From: Hyaloperonospora brassicae
Taxonomy: Eukaryota; Oomycota; Peronosporomycetes; Peronosporales; Peronosporaceae
Direction: 5' to 3'
Assembly: GCA_947650285.1 (NCBI GenBank)
Contig: CANTFL010000173.1
Location: forward strand, 124,001 to 188,000
DNA: 64,000 nt
The number at the start of each line of letters is the position of its first letter. The first letter of the stretch is position 1. The notes beneath the pieces are model-generated. The model saw only the letters and a program-made list of their open reading frames with translations, made no database searches and was not told the origin of the DNA. A program made the position numbers and the translations under genes. Shown in pieces: positions 11,501 through 23,260 of this stretch.

Positions 11501-14080
11501 ATTTTAGGAGGGGTGGACAGTTATTACAGATACCATGTGCTTGTTCTTTACCTTTTTGATCTTGATCTAATTGATCTTGAAGACACATACGCTGTGCTGC
11601 TATATCCCGCACCTCACTAATGTCCGGATCGAATTAGGAGATTTTTTAAGTCGAGCTAAGTATTATTTCACTGCTACAATGATCCCAATACTTTGTAGCT
11701 GCTCTGTCGAATAACCCCAACTTTCGATTCTTTGACTGATAGTGCCAAACCGCAGGCATTGCAGCCGCTTCGTCACAAGACGCTGTTTCATTACAACAGC
11801 AGTGCCATTTTAAAGGGGGCTCACCACTTCACGGAAAATTTTTTTGGGTAGCCCGCTATTAAATAGTTAGTCTTCACACCGTAATATTACTTTACTTTGG
11901 TGTATATACGTCTAAATTTTCCAGCTCATATTCACAAATATAATCGTACAAAAAGTGGTTACGCGTCCGATGTCGAGATAGTGCGTGACATTAAAAAAGA
12001 AGAATACATGATCTGTCTGCATCGTGGGAGCGTCCCGTATAATATTACTAGCGACTTTAATTCGACCCTATAGTCGGAGCATGCCAAGAGGCGATACACC
12101 TTTTGCCAGAGAAAACGACGATTTCCTAAAAACAATCGCGGTATTATGTCACAATATGTGTACATATATATATATAAATATATATATATAATAAATAGAC
12201 GTTTGGACGTGTTGTAATCGAATGTGCTTGATTGACTTGAAATTGTGTACATCTTCTCAACATTACCTTCACACCTTTTGCCGCCAACATGATGTATTCC
12301 TTTGAAACCTGAGTATATTGTCTGATCGATGGAATACAGCCCTGTCCTGCCCATGAGAATAAAAGCTCTTCCTAATTTGTATCTGAATAATCGGCCAAAG
12401 GCACAACCTTTGTTTTGCATTCCATATCTTTGTGATATATTGCAATAAAAGTGGTAGAAAATGATAAATTTCGCTATTCCGTATGTGATTGTCCACACCT
12501 CATCCATACCTTCCACTAACTAAGTTATTGAGCAACTCGTGCCTTGCGCTACACGAAGAGAGTGAAGTCGAGCCAATTTAGCTGTCCGTAATATTCTACG
12601 TCAAATAAACTGTGGATAATATTTGATAGCATTTGGCGTCCCCTGAGAGTTAGGTGCTGCAGATTTCTCGGTCACTTTAGCAGCCACTCGTTTCATTGCA
12701 GGGTTTGCTTCCCCAATTAACCTAACATTTCATGCTTTCCAAAATATTAAAGAGCGATCACGTCGTGTGATCCACATTGAGACTGATGGATTGCACGTGC
12801 CTGCACCAATGATATTAAGTACATCCTTCCACAAAACAACTTAATCTTAGAATCTGAGACAAAGCTCCAGTTTCACCCCGTTCAGCTTTGGGTATTGTTT
12901 ATTCGCAAGCGGCACACGATCCGGATTGACCTTTACGAACCCCAACACGTTCATAAAAAAGCCACTAGTGGTCGCTCTCCATAACCCCCTCCATCCGTTG
13001 CTCCTTCTCCGGAGAGGCTAATAATTTTTGCCGTGGCCGCCTATAAAATATTATACGCGCCTATTATTGAACACGTGTTTAATCTGTACGGCCTCTGGAT
13101 CCACATAGAAATCTTGCCGCCCACGACCATCATCCTTCAAAACTGGGTTAGTCGTGATCTGTACGAAAGCTTGCAACAAGATGTCATATGCTCTCACGTA
13201 AATTCAGGCATTCATCCGCTCGCACACGGGAGCCAACGCAAGGGGTTGTATCTGCGCTCGTGAAATGCTGCGAAATGCCCGGTGGCAAATTCTTAAACGA
13301 GACCTCTCCATAGGGTGGATTTCTATAGCATTTTATGATCTACATAAGAAGCATTTAGATCATAGCCGCCTCCCTGACGTCGTTTGTGCTCAGATAAGAG
13401 TCCCGTTGGCCTGCTGTTCTCACTTAACTAAATTTCCGACTCCCTCTAGGGAACTTTGCCTTCTCCAGTTTCCGATGAATATGGCGGAGTATGGCCGTGT
13501 ATTTTATTTAGAAGACGAACGAGGGACTAGGTCTTATATCCTCCTACCTGCTGACTTCTGAGCTGCTGGTTCCCTCCCCCTGTATTTCGAAATCGGGAGG
13601 ATGCGGCCCTTTTTTGCTCCCTTCACCCTGCTTTGACCGAGAATATACAGGCTGGACGGATCGCTCTCTCACGAAAACAATAATTTGCTCACTGGAACGG
13701 TAGAGTAAGCAATATCTAGTGGACTCCTGTAATATCTTTTGGGCTGTACGATGATTAAAACGGTATTTCTCAAGAAATACAAAAAGCCATCTATGAATTT
13801 TTAAGGACGCCAAAGACGCGGGTCATGTGCATGAGGGTGTTTCGCTCATTCGGGCCGATCGTCTGTATATATCATGCCAGGTAAAGATAGTGCATTGTAA
13901 TCGCGTAATTAAGTTAGAACAATCCACCATTTTTGCGCAGGCGCTTGACCCTCGAATTCATATAATTTAATAATCTAATTTCAAGCAGTGTTATTTACTG
14001 TGCTATCTATTTGACCAATGGCTGCCAAGCAATGTACCCGTCACAACGGTAAGCAGCTTGAATAGTACGCTCTTAGAACA
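8540..14080. other. Long AT-rich gene-poor stretch
   Basis: No gene can be supported. It contains only short unconserved ORFs, a TA-rich microsatellite near 12160-12200 and a loosely repeated CGTCGTAGMTCACTATA motif at about 9488-9590. The 185-codon minus-strand ORF at 11959-12516 is Tyr/Ile-rich, spans the TA repeat and looks like chance in AT-rich DNA. Confidence 0.5.
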
Positions 14081-14084
14081 CTTA

Positions 14085-14295
14085 CACCGACCCCAGTGGC
14101 CCAGTGGTAGATCACTGGAATTGGGACCGGGAGGTACCTGGATCATACCCTGGTTGGGGGTTCGATTACAGGGCGCCGGATGTAGGCTAATGTGGGACGA
14201 GCAACCATTCAATGGGTGGCTTCGTAACCGGGCCGTAACTCATAGTGTGTTGTGCCGGTCGCCGAAGGCCCCTAAGCCGAGAAACACAAAAGAGT
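14085..14295 (+). repeat. tRNA-derived SINE-like element
   Basis: Pol III box A-like TGGCCCAGTGG at 14097-14107 and box B-like GGTTCGATTAC at 14159-14169, with a second weaker box B candidate at about 14140 that would give the usual tRNA spacing. A GC-rich tail follows, containing CCGAAGGCCCCTAAGCCGAG. No cloverleaf with an anticodon arm can be drawn, so it is a tRNA-derived repeat rather than a tRNA gene. The 3' boundary is uncertain. Confidence 0.5.
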
Positions 14296-15330
14296 AATGA
14301 GGGGTGCGGGTCCTGTAAGGAGTTTAAACAGAGTCACAGTACTTACGGCTCACCACAGGATGATCCAAAGGCTGCGCGGGATAAATTTCTAGACCACTTA
14401 CTGATGACGCGGTTTAGTACGGCCCTGCCATATTCATTCTCATTGTCGTTAAGTGTTTTACTACCCTCTTCGCAAATGTTCTCCGAGTAAGTATTGCGAT
14501 ATCGATGGGGGCAGTCGCGCTGAGGGCTACATCAGCGCTCTTGACGTTAATCTCAGTCGCCATCGACAAGTCTTCCAAGTCATGCGATACAACAAGCTGC
14601 ACGCAAATCGAAGATGTTTGTTGTCTCTTCATAAAAGTGGCTGCAGATTGCTTAGTAAGCAACGAAGAGATTCGACACGATCCAAAAATACGTAAAGTTC
14701 CTGTACATGGTCGACTCCTTTGCCTTGCGCCAATAAATCAACTTGTCGAAGTAAGTACACAAAAACACGAGCGACTACGCTGGGACCATACGACCATAAC
14801 TTTCAACAAATTAAAAAGAGCGCCTAGTGTTCGTGTCATCGCAAGCATCAAGCCGCCTTTCTACCCGTAACAACGAGTTTATCTTCGAGCTTAGTCGAAG
14901 TGAGGAGGCTGATTTGAAGCCATTCCATGTCGTGTGTGACACTAGTATTTTTGCTTTAGTTGTTTACTAACGCAGTTCGACAGTCCCTATTCCCAGATTT
15001 AAACGCAAATCATACTTTATTATACATTGCTTAAGAAAGAGCTATTAACAAAGAATGAAGAAGGAGGATCTCGAATCTGGTGCCCATGTATACGTACATT
15101 TAAACTTTGTATATGTAAAAGCTAAACGATTACTTTTGTAGATTAGGCTGTTAGAACCTGCCTCAATACGTGATAAATTCATTTACAGTAGACTCCATCT
15201 AATTTAGTTTAGCTGGAATCAACACATTATCATTAAATAAGCGGATAATTAATCGCAGAGTTAGAGGGTGGATTGAATCGAAAGGTGCTACAGGTTGTTA
15301 TAAAGACGCCTCGGAAAATTTTTTGAACAT
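14296..15330. other. Stretch without a supported gene
   Basis: A 121-codon ORF (14505-14870) contains a GTAAGT at about 14751 after VAADCLVSNEEIRHDPKIR, so an exon is conceivable, but no homologous domain or matching partner exon is visible. 14880-15330 is AT-rich with nothing recognisable. Confidence 0.4.
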
Positions 15331-15560
15331 TATATTGTAGCTCAAGTGGTTTGGTGTGGCAGCAACAAGCGAAAGGTCACCGGTTCAATATTCGGCGACT
15401 GCAGTAAAAAGCTGTAGGTGTTTGTTACAAACACACTACCTAGCAGGAGACTGGAGAGGAGTTCTAACGTATGATTCAGAAGATGCAGGATCAGGTGGGA
15501 ACGCTTTAGCAAATATCCCTCAGGCAACAAACTCTGGATATTTTTTGTAGTGGTGTCTCG
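15331..15560 (+). repeat. Second tRNA-derived SINE-like element
   Basis: Box A TAGCTCAAGTGG at 15338-15349 and box B GGTTCAATATTC at 15382-15393 start 44 bases apart, exactly the tRNA spacing. The sequence between does not form a good D-arm and anticodon arm, and the 3' half of the T stem is degenerate, so a functional tRNA is unlikely. The downstream body (15400-15560) is not similar to the SINE-like repeat at 14.1 kb, so it would be a separate family. Confidence 0.5.
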
Positions 15561-16669
15561 GCAGTTGTATAATATTTGTATAGCGAAGATTTCTCTGGCT
15601 TTAACTCTATAAATAAAAGGATGTTTTTGAATATTTGGCCTGGGCATAACACGGGACTTTAAATTGTTATTAAATAAAGGGATTATTTAATAAGAGAATT
15701 AGAAATTACGGAGACTCTTTTTATTATCGTCAAATGGAAATAGTAATGTATAAAACCTGGCCTTTGTTTCGTTAGCTAACATTCAAGAACTATACTTTTT
15801 ACATCAAGGGGAAAACAAAAAAGATGCTCCGTTCAAACACGAAGAGTTAAAAATGCCGCAGACTATGAAAAAGTAAAAAAAAAACTCCATTCAACCACGA
15901 ATATAAAAAATGCCCCACGTCCTAAAATACTCAAGTTAGTGTGGCACACATAAAACCACGCGTCCCTAATTGATTTCGTTTACCATTTTACGGCCGTGAC
16001 CAACCCCCTCCCTGTTTAAAAGCCGCGAAGAGGGTTCTTCCGCGGGGTGCTGCGCTTGCAGCCACCGGTCGAAGCGATAAATGAGGACACAAACGCGTCC
16101 TCATATGATCGGTCGCGGCCTTAAAAACTGTCGATCGGTAATGATATTCTTGATATTAATGGTATTGCTTTTATTATTGATCTTACAATTGCATTTGTTA
16201 ATGATGCTAATGCTGTTACTGCTACTACTGCTGTTGTTATAGGTGCTTTGGTTTCCTGTTGATGCTCTGTTGATGCTGCTACTGCTGCTTTATTTGCTGC
16301 GAGATAAATTCGTTGCAGTGGACGGGGTCGCGTGCACGAACAACCGTAATACGTGCGTGCTGGAGCCCAATGATAGGCAGTGTAAGTGTGTGTATAGCTA
16401 TAAAAAGGATATTGTGGTGCTGCTCTACCGAGCTCCGTTTAATTTCATTGAAACGCTTAGATACAATGATGGGATTTCGGCAACTTGCATTCTGATTTGT
16501 AGGCGCTTATTCTGAGAGTTATAGTAGGTAGTATCGTGCTCATACAAATTGCGTTGCAAACCCTCATATCCAGAACCAGAATTTGTATTAACGTGCTACA
16601 CTTTAGTTAATTAAAGTGTAGCTGCATCATGATTATTTTATTGTGTACCACATTAACTTGATTTAACAA
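15561..16669. other. Intergenic stretch; possible small secreted-type ORF at 16243-16515
   Basis: Mostly AT-rich. The 90-codon ORF at 16243-16515 starts with a Leu-rich hydrophobic segment (residues 9-19) and then has several Cys (residues 31, 38, 48, 50). The Leu run arises from a TGCTGTTACTGC-type simple repeat beginning upstream of the ATG, so the signal-peptide look may be accidental. A 26-bp palindrome (arms CTACACTTTA/TAAAGTGTAG) lies at 16596-16621. Confidence 0.35.
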
Positions 16670-18568
16670 AAGTAGAACCTGTCTAAAGTAACATCGCTGG
16701 GACCGAGGTCGTAGTGTTACTTTACGGAGCTTATTACTTTAATTAAGGACAGAAAAGTGAAGGAAATTTTTCAAGTGGGAAAAATGGTGCAATCGGCTTT
16801 GTTTACATTTTATTTCTTGCTGCAGATGCCACCCCCAGTCTACATAAAAAAGGAGTCCCCCGCCATCCCCTCGAAAAAGAAAGTCCCACACCACCACCCC
16901 CGCAACTTTTCTCCTTCCCATATGCCTCCGAAAGGCGCACAATACACGACAATGACGGAAAAGGTCCGCATTTCTTTGTGTGAGCAGCAAGGTAATAATC
17001 CTCAGCTCAGCGAGAAGGAGCTCAATTAGTGGATATAACAGAGGCACAAGGTGAAAGTCAGGCATCCTACAATCTTAGGCCTTCTCAAGAGAAAAGCGAC
17101 AATCTTATCGAAGGCTGATAACAGCAATCTTGACGCAAAATGTCAAAGGACTGTTAAGTATCCTCAGATGGAATCTGCTCTTGTGGCACTCGTCAAGAAT
17201 CAACTCCCTGACATCCGGGAGACGCTGGACAAGTACGAGTGAAAAGATATCTACAACATGGATAAAACGGAACTATTCTACCGGATACAGGTTTGTTTTG
17301 GCAAGTGGGCTTGTTTGCAACATTGTGTGACACTTTGTGCTTACGTAAACTTATTTACAAGCAAATAGTTCGCTGGAAACCAAGCATCTGGAAGGCCGAA
17401 ACGAAACAAAGAGCGTATCAACTTGGCTTGAGTGATGCAATGGCAATGGAAGTGACAAGCTGCCGCTCCTCGTAATGGGAAAGTAGAATATCAGCGTTGT
17501 TTTAAAAATATAAACTTTGACACCATCGGCTGCAAGTACCGAAACAACAGTAAAGCATAGATGACACAAGCCATCTTCAACGAGTGGTTGAAATCATTTG
17601 ATGCTCGCATGGCCGGAGGTCAAGTTTTTCTAATCATGTATAACTGCAGTGCGCATATACCGCTTGCTCAACTTCCTACAGTTATCCAGTTGCGCAATAA
17701 CGCGATTTTTTTTACCTTCCACCAAATACGACTTCGAAACTCCAGCCGTGCGACGCAGGTATAATCAGAAATTAAAGGCCTATTATCACAGGCGCTTCAA
17801 TTGCTTGATCCTTCAGCGCTTCGAGCAAAATGTGGAAGATCCGGAGAGGATTGATGTTCTTCAGGCCATTTGGATGGCGGTTGCAGCTTGGAGATCAGAT
17901 GTCAAGGCCGAAACTATTTCAGATTGCTTCCTTCATTGCAAGATTCGCTCGGTTGATTTGGGAACCCCTAAAGTTACTGCACAGCAGCTGGTCGACAATG
18001 AGGTCATCGAAGATCTTATATTGCAAAATCGTCAGTTGAGGTATTAGAACCCAATGGACATCAGAGTCCTTCTAAACTACCCTGCTGAGGAGGAGGTCGC
18101 CTACACATTCGATGAAGGTGAGATCATTGCTAAGCACCTTCGATCTGATCCAGTTGGAGGAACAGGAAGATGAAACGGAAGAGCTTTATCGTGTCATGTC
18201 ATCTCAGACACTCGATGCAACGCGGACGCTTAGATACTTTTGGTTGCAGCAGCCAGACCTGAAACAGGACTTCCTTATGAGCCTTCAGCAAATGAACGAC
18301 AAAGTTGGGAAGATTAGAACTAACTGACTGGTGCAGAAGCCCATCTTAGAATTCTTTGCCAAGGCCCATTAACTGCTTTGCACTCAATTTCACGGTTTTC
18401 AATATAGTGAATATTACTCAAAAAAAATTGGGACCAGCATTTGGCTATCAAGAATCAGTTTAGGGAGGTTAATTACATTTAACATGGGTCCCAAGTCGGG
18501 GCTAGAAAAGAATTGTACCTTGGGCAGGTTATTACATTGATAGGTATAACTTCCGACAGGTTCTACTG
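16670..18568 (+). mobile_element. Dead pogo/Tigger-type DNA transposon
   Basis: Terminal inverted repeats AGTAGAACCTGTC (left, from 16670/16671) and GACAGGTTCTACTG (right, ending 18568), followed on the right by TA, the usual target of the Tc1/mariner-pogo group; the left TA and first C are mutated. Each end holds subterminal repeats. On the left, AAAGTAACA and TGTTACTTT form a hairpin; on the right, an AGGTTAATTACATT-like motif occurs twice. About 1.9 kb with one degenerate transposase gene. Confidence 0.75.
16797..18327 (+). pseudogene. pogo/Tigger-like transposase pseudogene
   Basis: Ordered coding traces of a CENP-B/Tigger-type transposase. The N-terminal helix-turn-helix region reads ISLCEQQGNNPQLSEKEL at about 16968 and then TILGLLKRKATIL. 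The first catalytic Asp region reads IYNMDKTELFYR at about 17252. The second catalytic Asp region reads VFLIMYNCSAHIPL at about 17620, where the Asp expected before Asn-Cys is Tyr. The C-terminal conserved helices include NVEDPERIDVLQAIWMAVAAW, and the tail is LRYFWLQQPDLKQDFL. At least four frame changes or stops plus the lost Asp make it inactive. Confidence 0.85.
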
Positions 18569-20892
18569 TAAGACGTGGGGTATTCTTTTATATTTTCCTG
18601 AATTACAATAGTATTATTACTTTTTATTATCTAGGCATTTTTTGCGATCCATTTTAGGCATTCTTCATTCTTCCTTTATTACGTATACAATGTTTTGTAC
18701 GTTTAGATATATACGCTGATCGAATAAAATACTGGTTTGTTATTTCTTTTAAATAAATAATCTCATTGATATGTTGGAATGCTTACTAAATTCTCCTAAA
18801 TCCTCTTTTTTCCACGAACATTGCTTAATGCAAAATTAATAGAATATACAACATCTGAACGACTGTAAAAAAATATGATAGTTGAAGCATTTATGAATTA
18901 CGAGTAAAGTATGATAAATGTGCATTGACACGAATTTTAAGTAACCTTTTCGATAACAACTTACACACACAAATGCATAAATTTTTTCAAGTTTTCGTAT
19001 TACATACATAAATAACAAAAGGAAATCTTTCTACAGCGTATGTAATAATGTTTCGACGTAAATTGTATTAATGGAGCATTTAATTATAATTGTAATCAAA
19101 ATCTAGATTAAAAACATTATGGAATCGCGAAAAACACTACGAACATATTGTTACTAATATTAACATGTGGTGTTTTTATGCTCATTGCAGCTAATAGTTG
19201 AAGTAAATATGTACACCTCGCGTTCGTTCGTTTTCTTGGTTAAAACCGATCTGCAATTTGGACGTAAATTTGTAGTTGCATAAATCGTTGCCCAACAGTC
19301 TCCAATCAGGCATTTGATTCAACAAATAATTCTTCGTAATGCTTTTCCAAGCCCGTTGCGGCTTATAGTCAATGAAGAGATGTAGATCTCGACATCGTTT
19401 GTTCTCTCTGTTAAAAACGATCGACGGATCTTTTTGCAGACTGGAAATTGCATGCGGCGTAACGCCCACAACGTCTCTGTCGGGTGTAAACAAGGGTTTG
19501 TGCACCTTTTTACCTCTCCGCTATGTATGTCACACTGGACGCCATTATGAGCTATCCGAATGCATCTGGATAAATCAAACACCGCTAATTTTTGCAACAC
19601 TCCACACATGCAGCTCACTCACTATGCAAATTAATCCTGTAGTCGACTCACTATCGCTCCTTTCCATACCAGCTCATGTTTACCACTTCTTACACCATCA
19701 GCGGACCCGAGGTCGCAAAACTTGATTTTGGACCAGCGTACGATGTTTTGCCGTCAAAACAGGCTGTTATCACCTTTTGTACGACTTATAAAGGCATCCG
19801 GTTATCGCAAGATGGGCACTTTCCTGCTTGCAGCTACGTGCCAATCGACACAACAAAATTCTAGAGTCATCGTTTACGTATTCAAGACGGAGCTCACCAC
19901 AACGAATGGATAGCAAGTTGCTGTGCATGCGAATAAGTCCAACCGACACCATCTTCAGCGTATGCCGCTGTCTCGTTCTCGACTGCACTTAGCACGTCGC
20001 GACTCGTCGCATGAGGCAAAAGAGAAGTAGCGACGCAGTGTCGCATACTGAAACGTCACGAATCAGTAGTGACAGCATGTGCAGACGTCACCGATGTGTC
20101 ACCCACCGAAGTAGTTTACATTGGTTCCATCCAAAATTGATATAGAGCTGAACATGTGCCCTGACACGGTTAAACTGTGAGTGTAGGAAGCAACGTGACA
20201 ACGTCGTGGGCCTACGCTTTGCGTTCATCTGCTCACCGGATCCTGCACAACTACGATCTTACGATACTACATTTCTGTTGAAGATCGACGGTGTTGCATG
20301 AGCTTAGACTCTGCACAGAGAGCCAGTGAGTGCCGACGTATTGATACATGATGGGGAAAAAATGAAGCACCCCCTCTAGCAACTGTTGTTCATGGTGCTA
20401 CTAATGGCAAGAGGCGACTGATGGAATGAGGCATAAGAGGGTTTTAGGTAACGTTCCGTTTCGAGTGCTGCAGGCTCAGTCGTCTAATTCATTTCTCAGT
20501 TTCCATTCTACCATCTACTGCGCAAGTTACCGCCGGAAAACAACAGTTTGTCATTCTACGCACGCGAGATCGTGCTCGTACCGCTTATCCAGCTTTGATC
20601 GGTCAGTACAAACCCCGAGACTGCATAAGTGAGGCGGACCGAGCCATTCAGTATAAAGCAAGCAAGTTGTCATAGAGTCGCGAGAAGACCACACGTCGCA
20701 GATAAAGCCGATGCGAAGATGATGGCTTGGGGCTGGCAATCATCGGATTGGCTAAAAAGCAGCACACACGTCGACGGCAAGAGCCGTTTGCATTACTGCA
20801 GACGAAGCAAAGCGCGACCTCATACCTGACCGAGTCAACGTCGACCACAGCGGCAGCACACACAAACGACAGCAACGACACGAAATATCCGA
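18569..20892. other. Intergenic; decayed coding-like repeat at 19.2-19.5 kb
   Basis: 18.57-19.19 kb is AT-rich and featureless. A minus-strand 104-codon ORF at 19191-19505 contains two related segments about 57 residues apart (FNRENKRCRDLHLFIDY and FNQENERTRGVHIYFNY), matched by an imperfect DNA repeat about 171 bp apart, so it may be a relic of a repeat-containing protein or a tandem duplication; unidentified. From about 20.0 kb base composition rises towards that of the gene island. Confidence 0.45.
20489..20503 (+). promoter_or_regulatory. Possible oomycete initiator (Inr)-like element
   Basis: TCATTTCTCAGTTTC fits the oomycete initiator consensus (CATTYYNCAWTTTY) with one mismatch (G for A/T). 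It lies about 390 bp upstream of the RING-PHD gene ATG, which would give a rather long 5' leader for an oomycete, so it may not be the real start site. Confidence 0.25.
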
Positions 20893-23085
20893 ATGAATGC
20901 GCAGGACGTCACCAAAGATGTTGGAAGTGATATCGTACCGAGCGACTGTGAGGGAACTACCGCTGACGCTGTGGACGTAAGTGCACTTTTCTGCCTACAG
21001 AGTCGCTCTATTGCTTACGAATGGACTTATTTACCAATGGATTGTCTCGGTCTGTTTGTGCCTTTTCCAGTGCTGTATCTGTCAAGACCGAGTGGACGCC
21101 CAAACGCAGGGGCACTTGGCCCACTGTGCCCACCAGTTCCACTTTGAGTGCATCATGGCGTGGGCTCGCGTCACGAATCTCTGTCCTCTATGCAAGACCA
21201 AGTTCAATGTGGTCACGCGAAAGGATGCACAAGGCGTTGACGTGCATCGACAAGTGATTACCGATACGAAACAAGTGTATCGACCTGATCCAATGGACGA
21301 TGACCTGGCGGCTCAATTGAGACTTGTGCACGAAGCTCGGTGTGAACTGTGCGGCTCTGGAGACGACGAGCACGTGCTGCTGCTCTGTGATTCCGTGGGC
21401 TGTGGCGTGGCGAACCACACGTATTGCATTGGGCTACGTGCAGTACCGACCACCTCGTGGTATTGCTCGAGACATGCTTCGACGCAACAGAGAGCTAGTG
21501 ACGCGGTAGAGCGACCGGCAACGACGGTGACGACTCGTCGCCGGACGCGAAGATTGGCGAGCTTGATGTCGAATGTGCTTCGTGAACGCAGTGGATCGGT
21601 GTTGACGAGACCACGTCCACGCGCTGTATCTGGGTTTGATGAAGCGGAAGCAGAAGAAGAAGATCGTCGGCGGATGGGAGGGATTGCTGCAGCGTATGCT
21701 GTGAGGATGTCGAGAGAGCTGATGCAGGTGCAACAGCGGGCGGACGCGATGTTTGCGCGCGGTGATTTGACACAATCGTCGTTGTATGAGCAGAGACATC
21801 CTTCTGCGTCAAGCGATGCTCGATATGGGACGAGATCAACGGTAGCATCATCGGGGCCATCGACAACTGATCGGATGTGGGACGAAAATAGTCGAAGCAG
21901 ACAAGAAATTGCAGCAGCAGCAATCGCAGCGCGTGATCATGGCTTGTTTGGTGCTACTGGCGGTAGCATGCGATCAGGCCAGCGATCTGACCAAGTGTCC
22001 GATTCATTTGCTCCGGAATATTGTGCACTTGCAAAGCTGATGGAGAGTGCTGTAAGCAGTGACAACTACGCGTCATCCGTAGCGTTGTTGATACCCAGAA
22101 CTGCCAAGCTTGGACTAGTATCTCGTGTCAAAACCTTTTTTGGCCGGCTCAACCAGAAGGAAAAGGTCGCTGCAGTTGAGTTAGGCTGCATGTCAGTGTT
22201 GCATCAGTGGATACGTGTGCCCGCGCGGAGTGACGACACTTCGGTACCTTATTTCAACCCGCAGGTACTTGATGCGGTGCTAGCCATCTTGGAGACACTG
22301 CCTGTCCGAAGAGAAGATCTAGTAGAGGTACGTTTTCTCATGCAACATACTGGATGGTAGATGGGATTGTCTCATGAGAACAAATGTCTGCTAGGAGGAA
22401 GGGTTACAAGAAACGATGGACAGGCTCTCGGAGCTCTCGGATGTCAGCATTGAAACACGGCAGCGAATAATTGAGTTGGGCAATCGATGGCGCGAGCTGA
22501 ATCCTCCAGTATCACGTGTATCCCCGCGGCCGCAAGTAAGGCAACGTGCTTCATCTCCTGTTCACGCGACGCACGAATTGCCTGTCATCACTTCATTCAC
22601 CTCACGCCAGCAACCGGTTCCGCGGAACGGCAAGCGAAAGCGTAATGCGTACGTACATGTGCAGTTGACATTCGTGCACTCACATCTACTGACACGATGC
22701 TGCGGTGCTGACGCCAAATGTGAATTGTAGTTGGTCCGATACTGTCGTTCAGTACGTAAAAGCCAAGCTGTACCCACTTTACAAGCAGAACGATGGCGCT
22801 GGCAAGTTGACGCGGGAACGGTTCAAGGCAATTGTGAAAGACGTAGCTGGTCTATTTTCACAAGAGGCATCGTCGATGCAGTCTGCGGTGCTGCTACCTT
22901 CTGGCGAGCTATCCAATCTTGCGAAATTGCGCGTCAAGAAGCTGATTGACAGAGTGTACAAGGAATCCATCGGCAGAGCATCCACTCTTCACGCCACTGC
23001 TTCAACACCATTGCTAGCGACTGTACCTGGGCTTGCCTCAACGTACTCTGCAGTGCCATCTATCAAGCACCAACGTCGGATATAA
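20893..23085 (+). CDS. PHRF1-like RING-PHD finger protein (4 exons)
   Basis: Proposed exons: 20893-20976, 21071-22327, 22395-22648, 22731-23085. Donors are GTAAGT, GTACGT and GTACGT, acceptors TCCAG, TGCTAG and TTGTAG, and phases join correctly to about 649 residues. A RING-H2 finger (residues about 29-74: CCICQD, CAHQFHFEC, CPLC) is followed by a C4HC3 PHD finger (about 120-164: CELCG, LLLCD, NHTYC, WYC). A basic Ser-rich middle and a helical region (LDAVLAILETLP to RIIELGNRWREL) like a TFIIS N-terminal domain come next. The C-terminal block (VKAKLYPLYK, LTRERFKAIVKDV, LAKLRVKKLIDRVYK) resembles the C-terminal domain of PHRF1/SCAF proteins. Known PHRF1 is a ubiquitin ligase and chromatin reader linked to transcription; nuclear location is inferred. 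Exon 1 rests on splice logic only. Confidence 0.8.
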
Positions 23086-23260
23086 AGCGCAGGGTTCACG
23101 AGACACTGAACGAAGCAAGGCTCAGCAGCGCACTGTGTTTTACGCTTGTTCCATAAGATAGAAAGGTAGCATACAAGCTCATGCTTATACACGCATCCGT
23201 CACACACGCGGCGCGTCGTGATTCACACTGCAAACACGTTCAAGCGCAATGTTTTACATT

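Noticed and set aside
11959..12516. 185-codon minus-strand ORF in AT-rich DNA
   Set aside because: Spans a TA microsatellite, skewed Tyr/Ile composition, no domain.
14092..14175. Functional tRNA gene
   Set aside because: Box A and B present but no consistent cloverleaf or anticodon arm; treated as SINE-derived.
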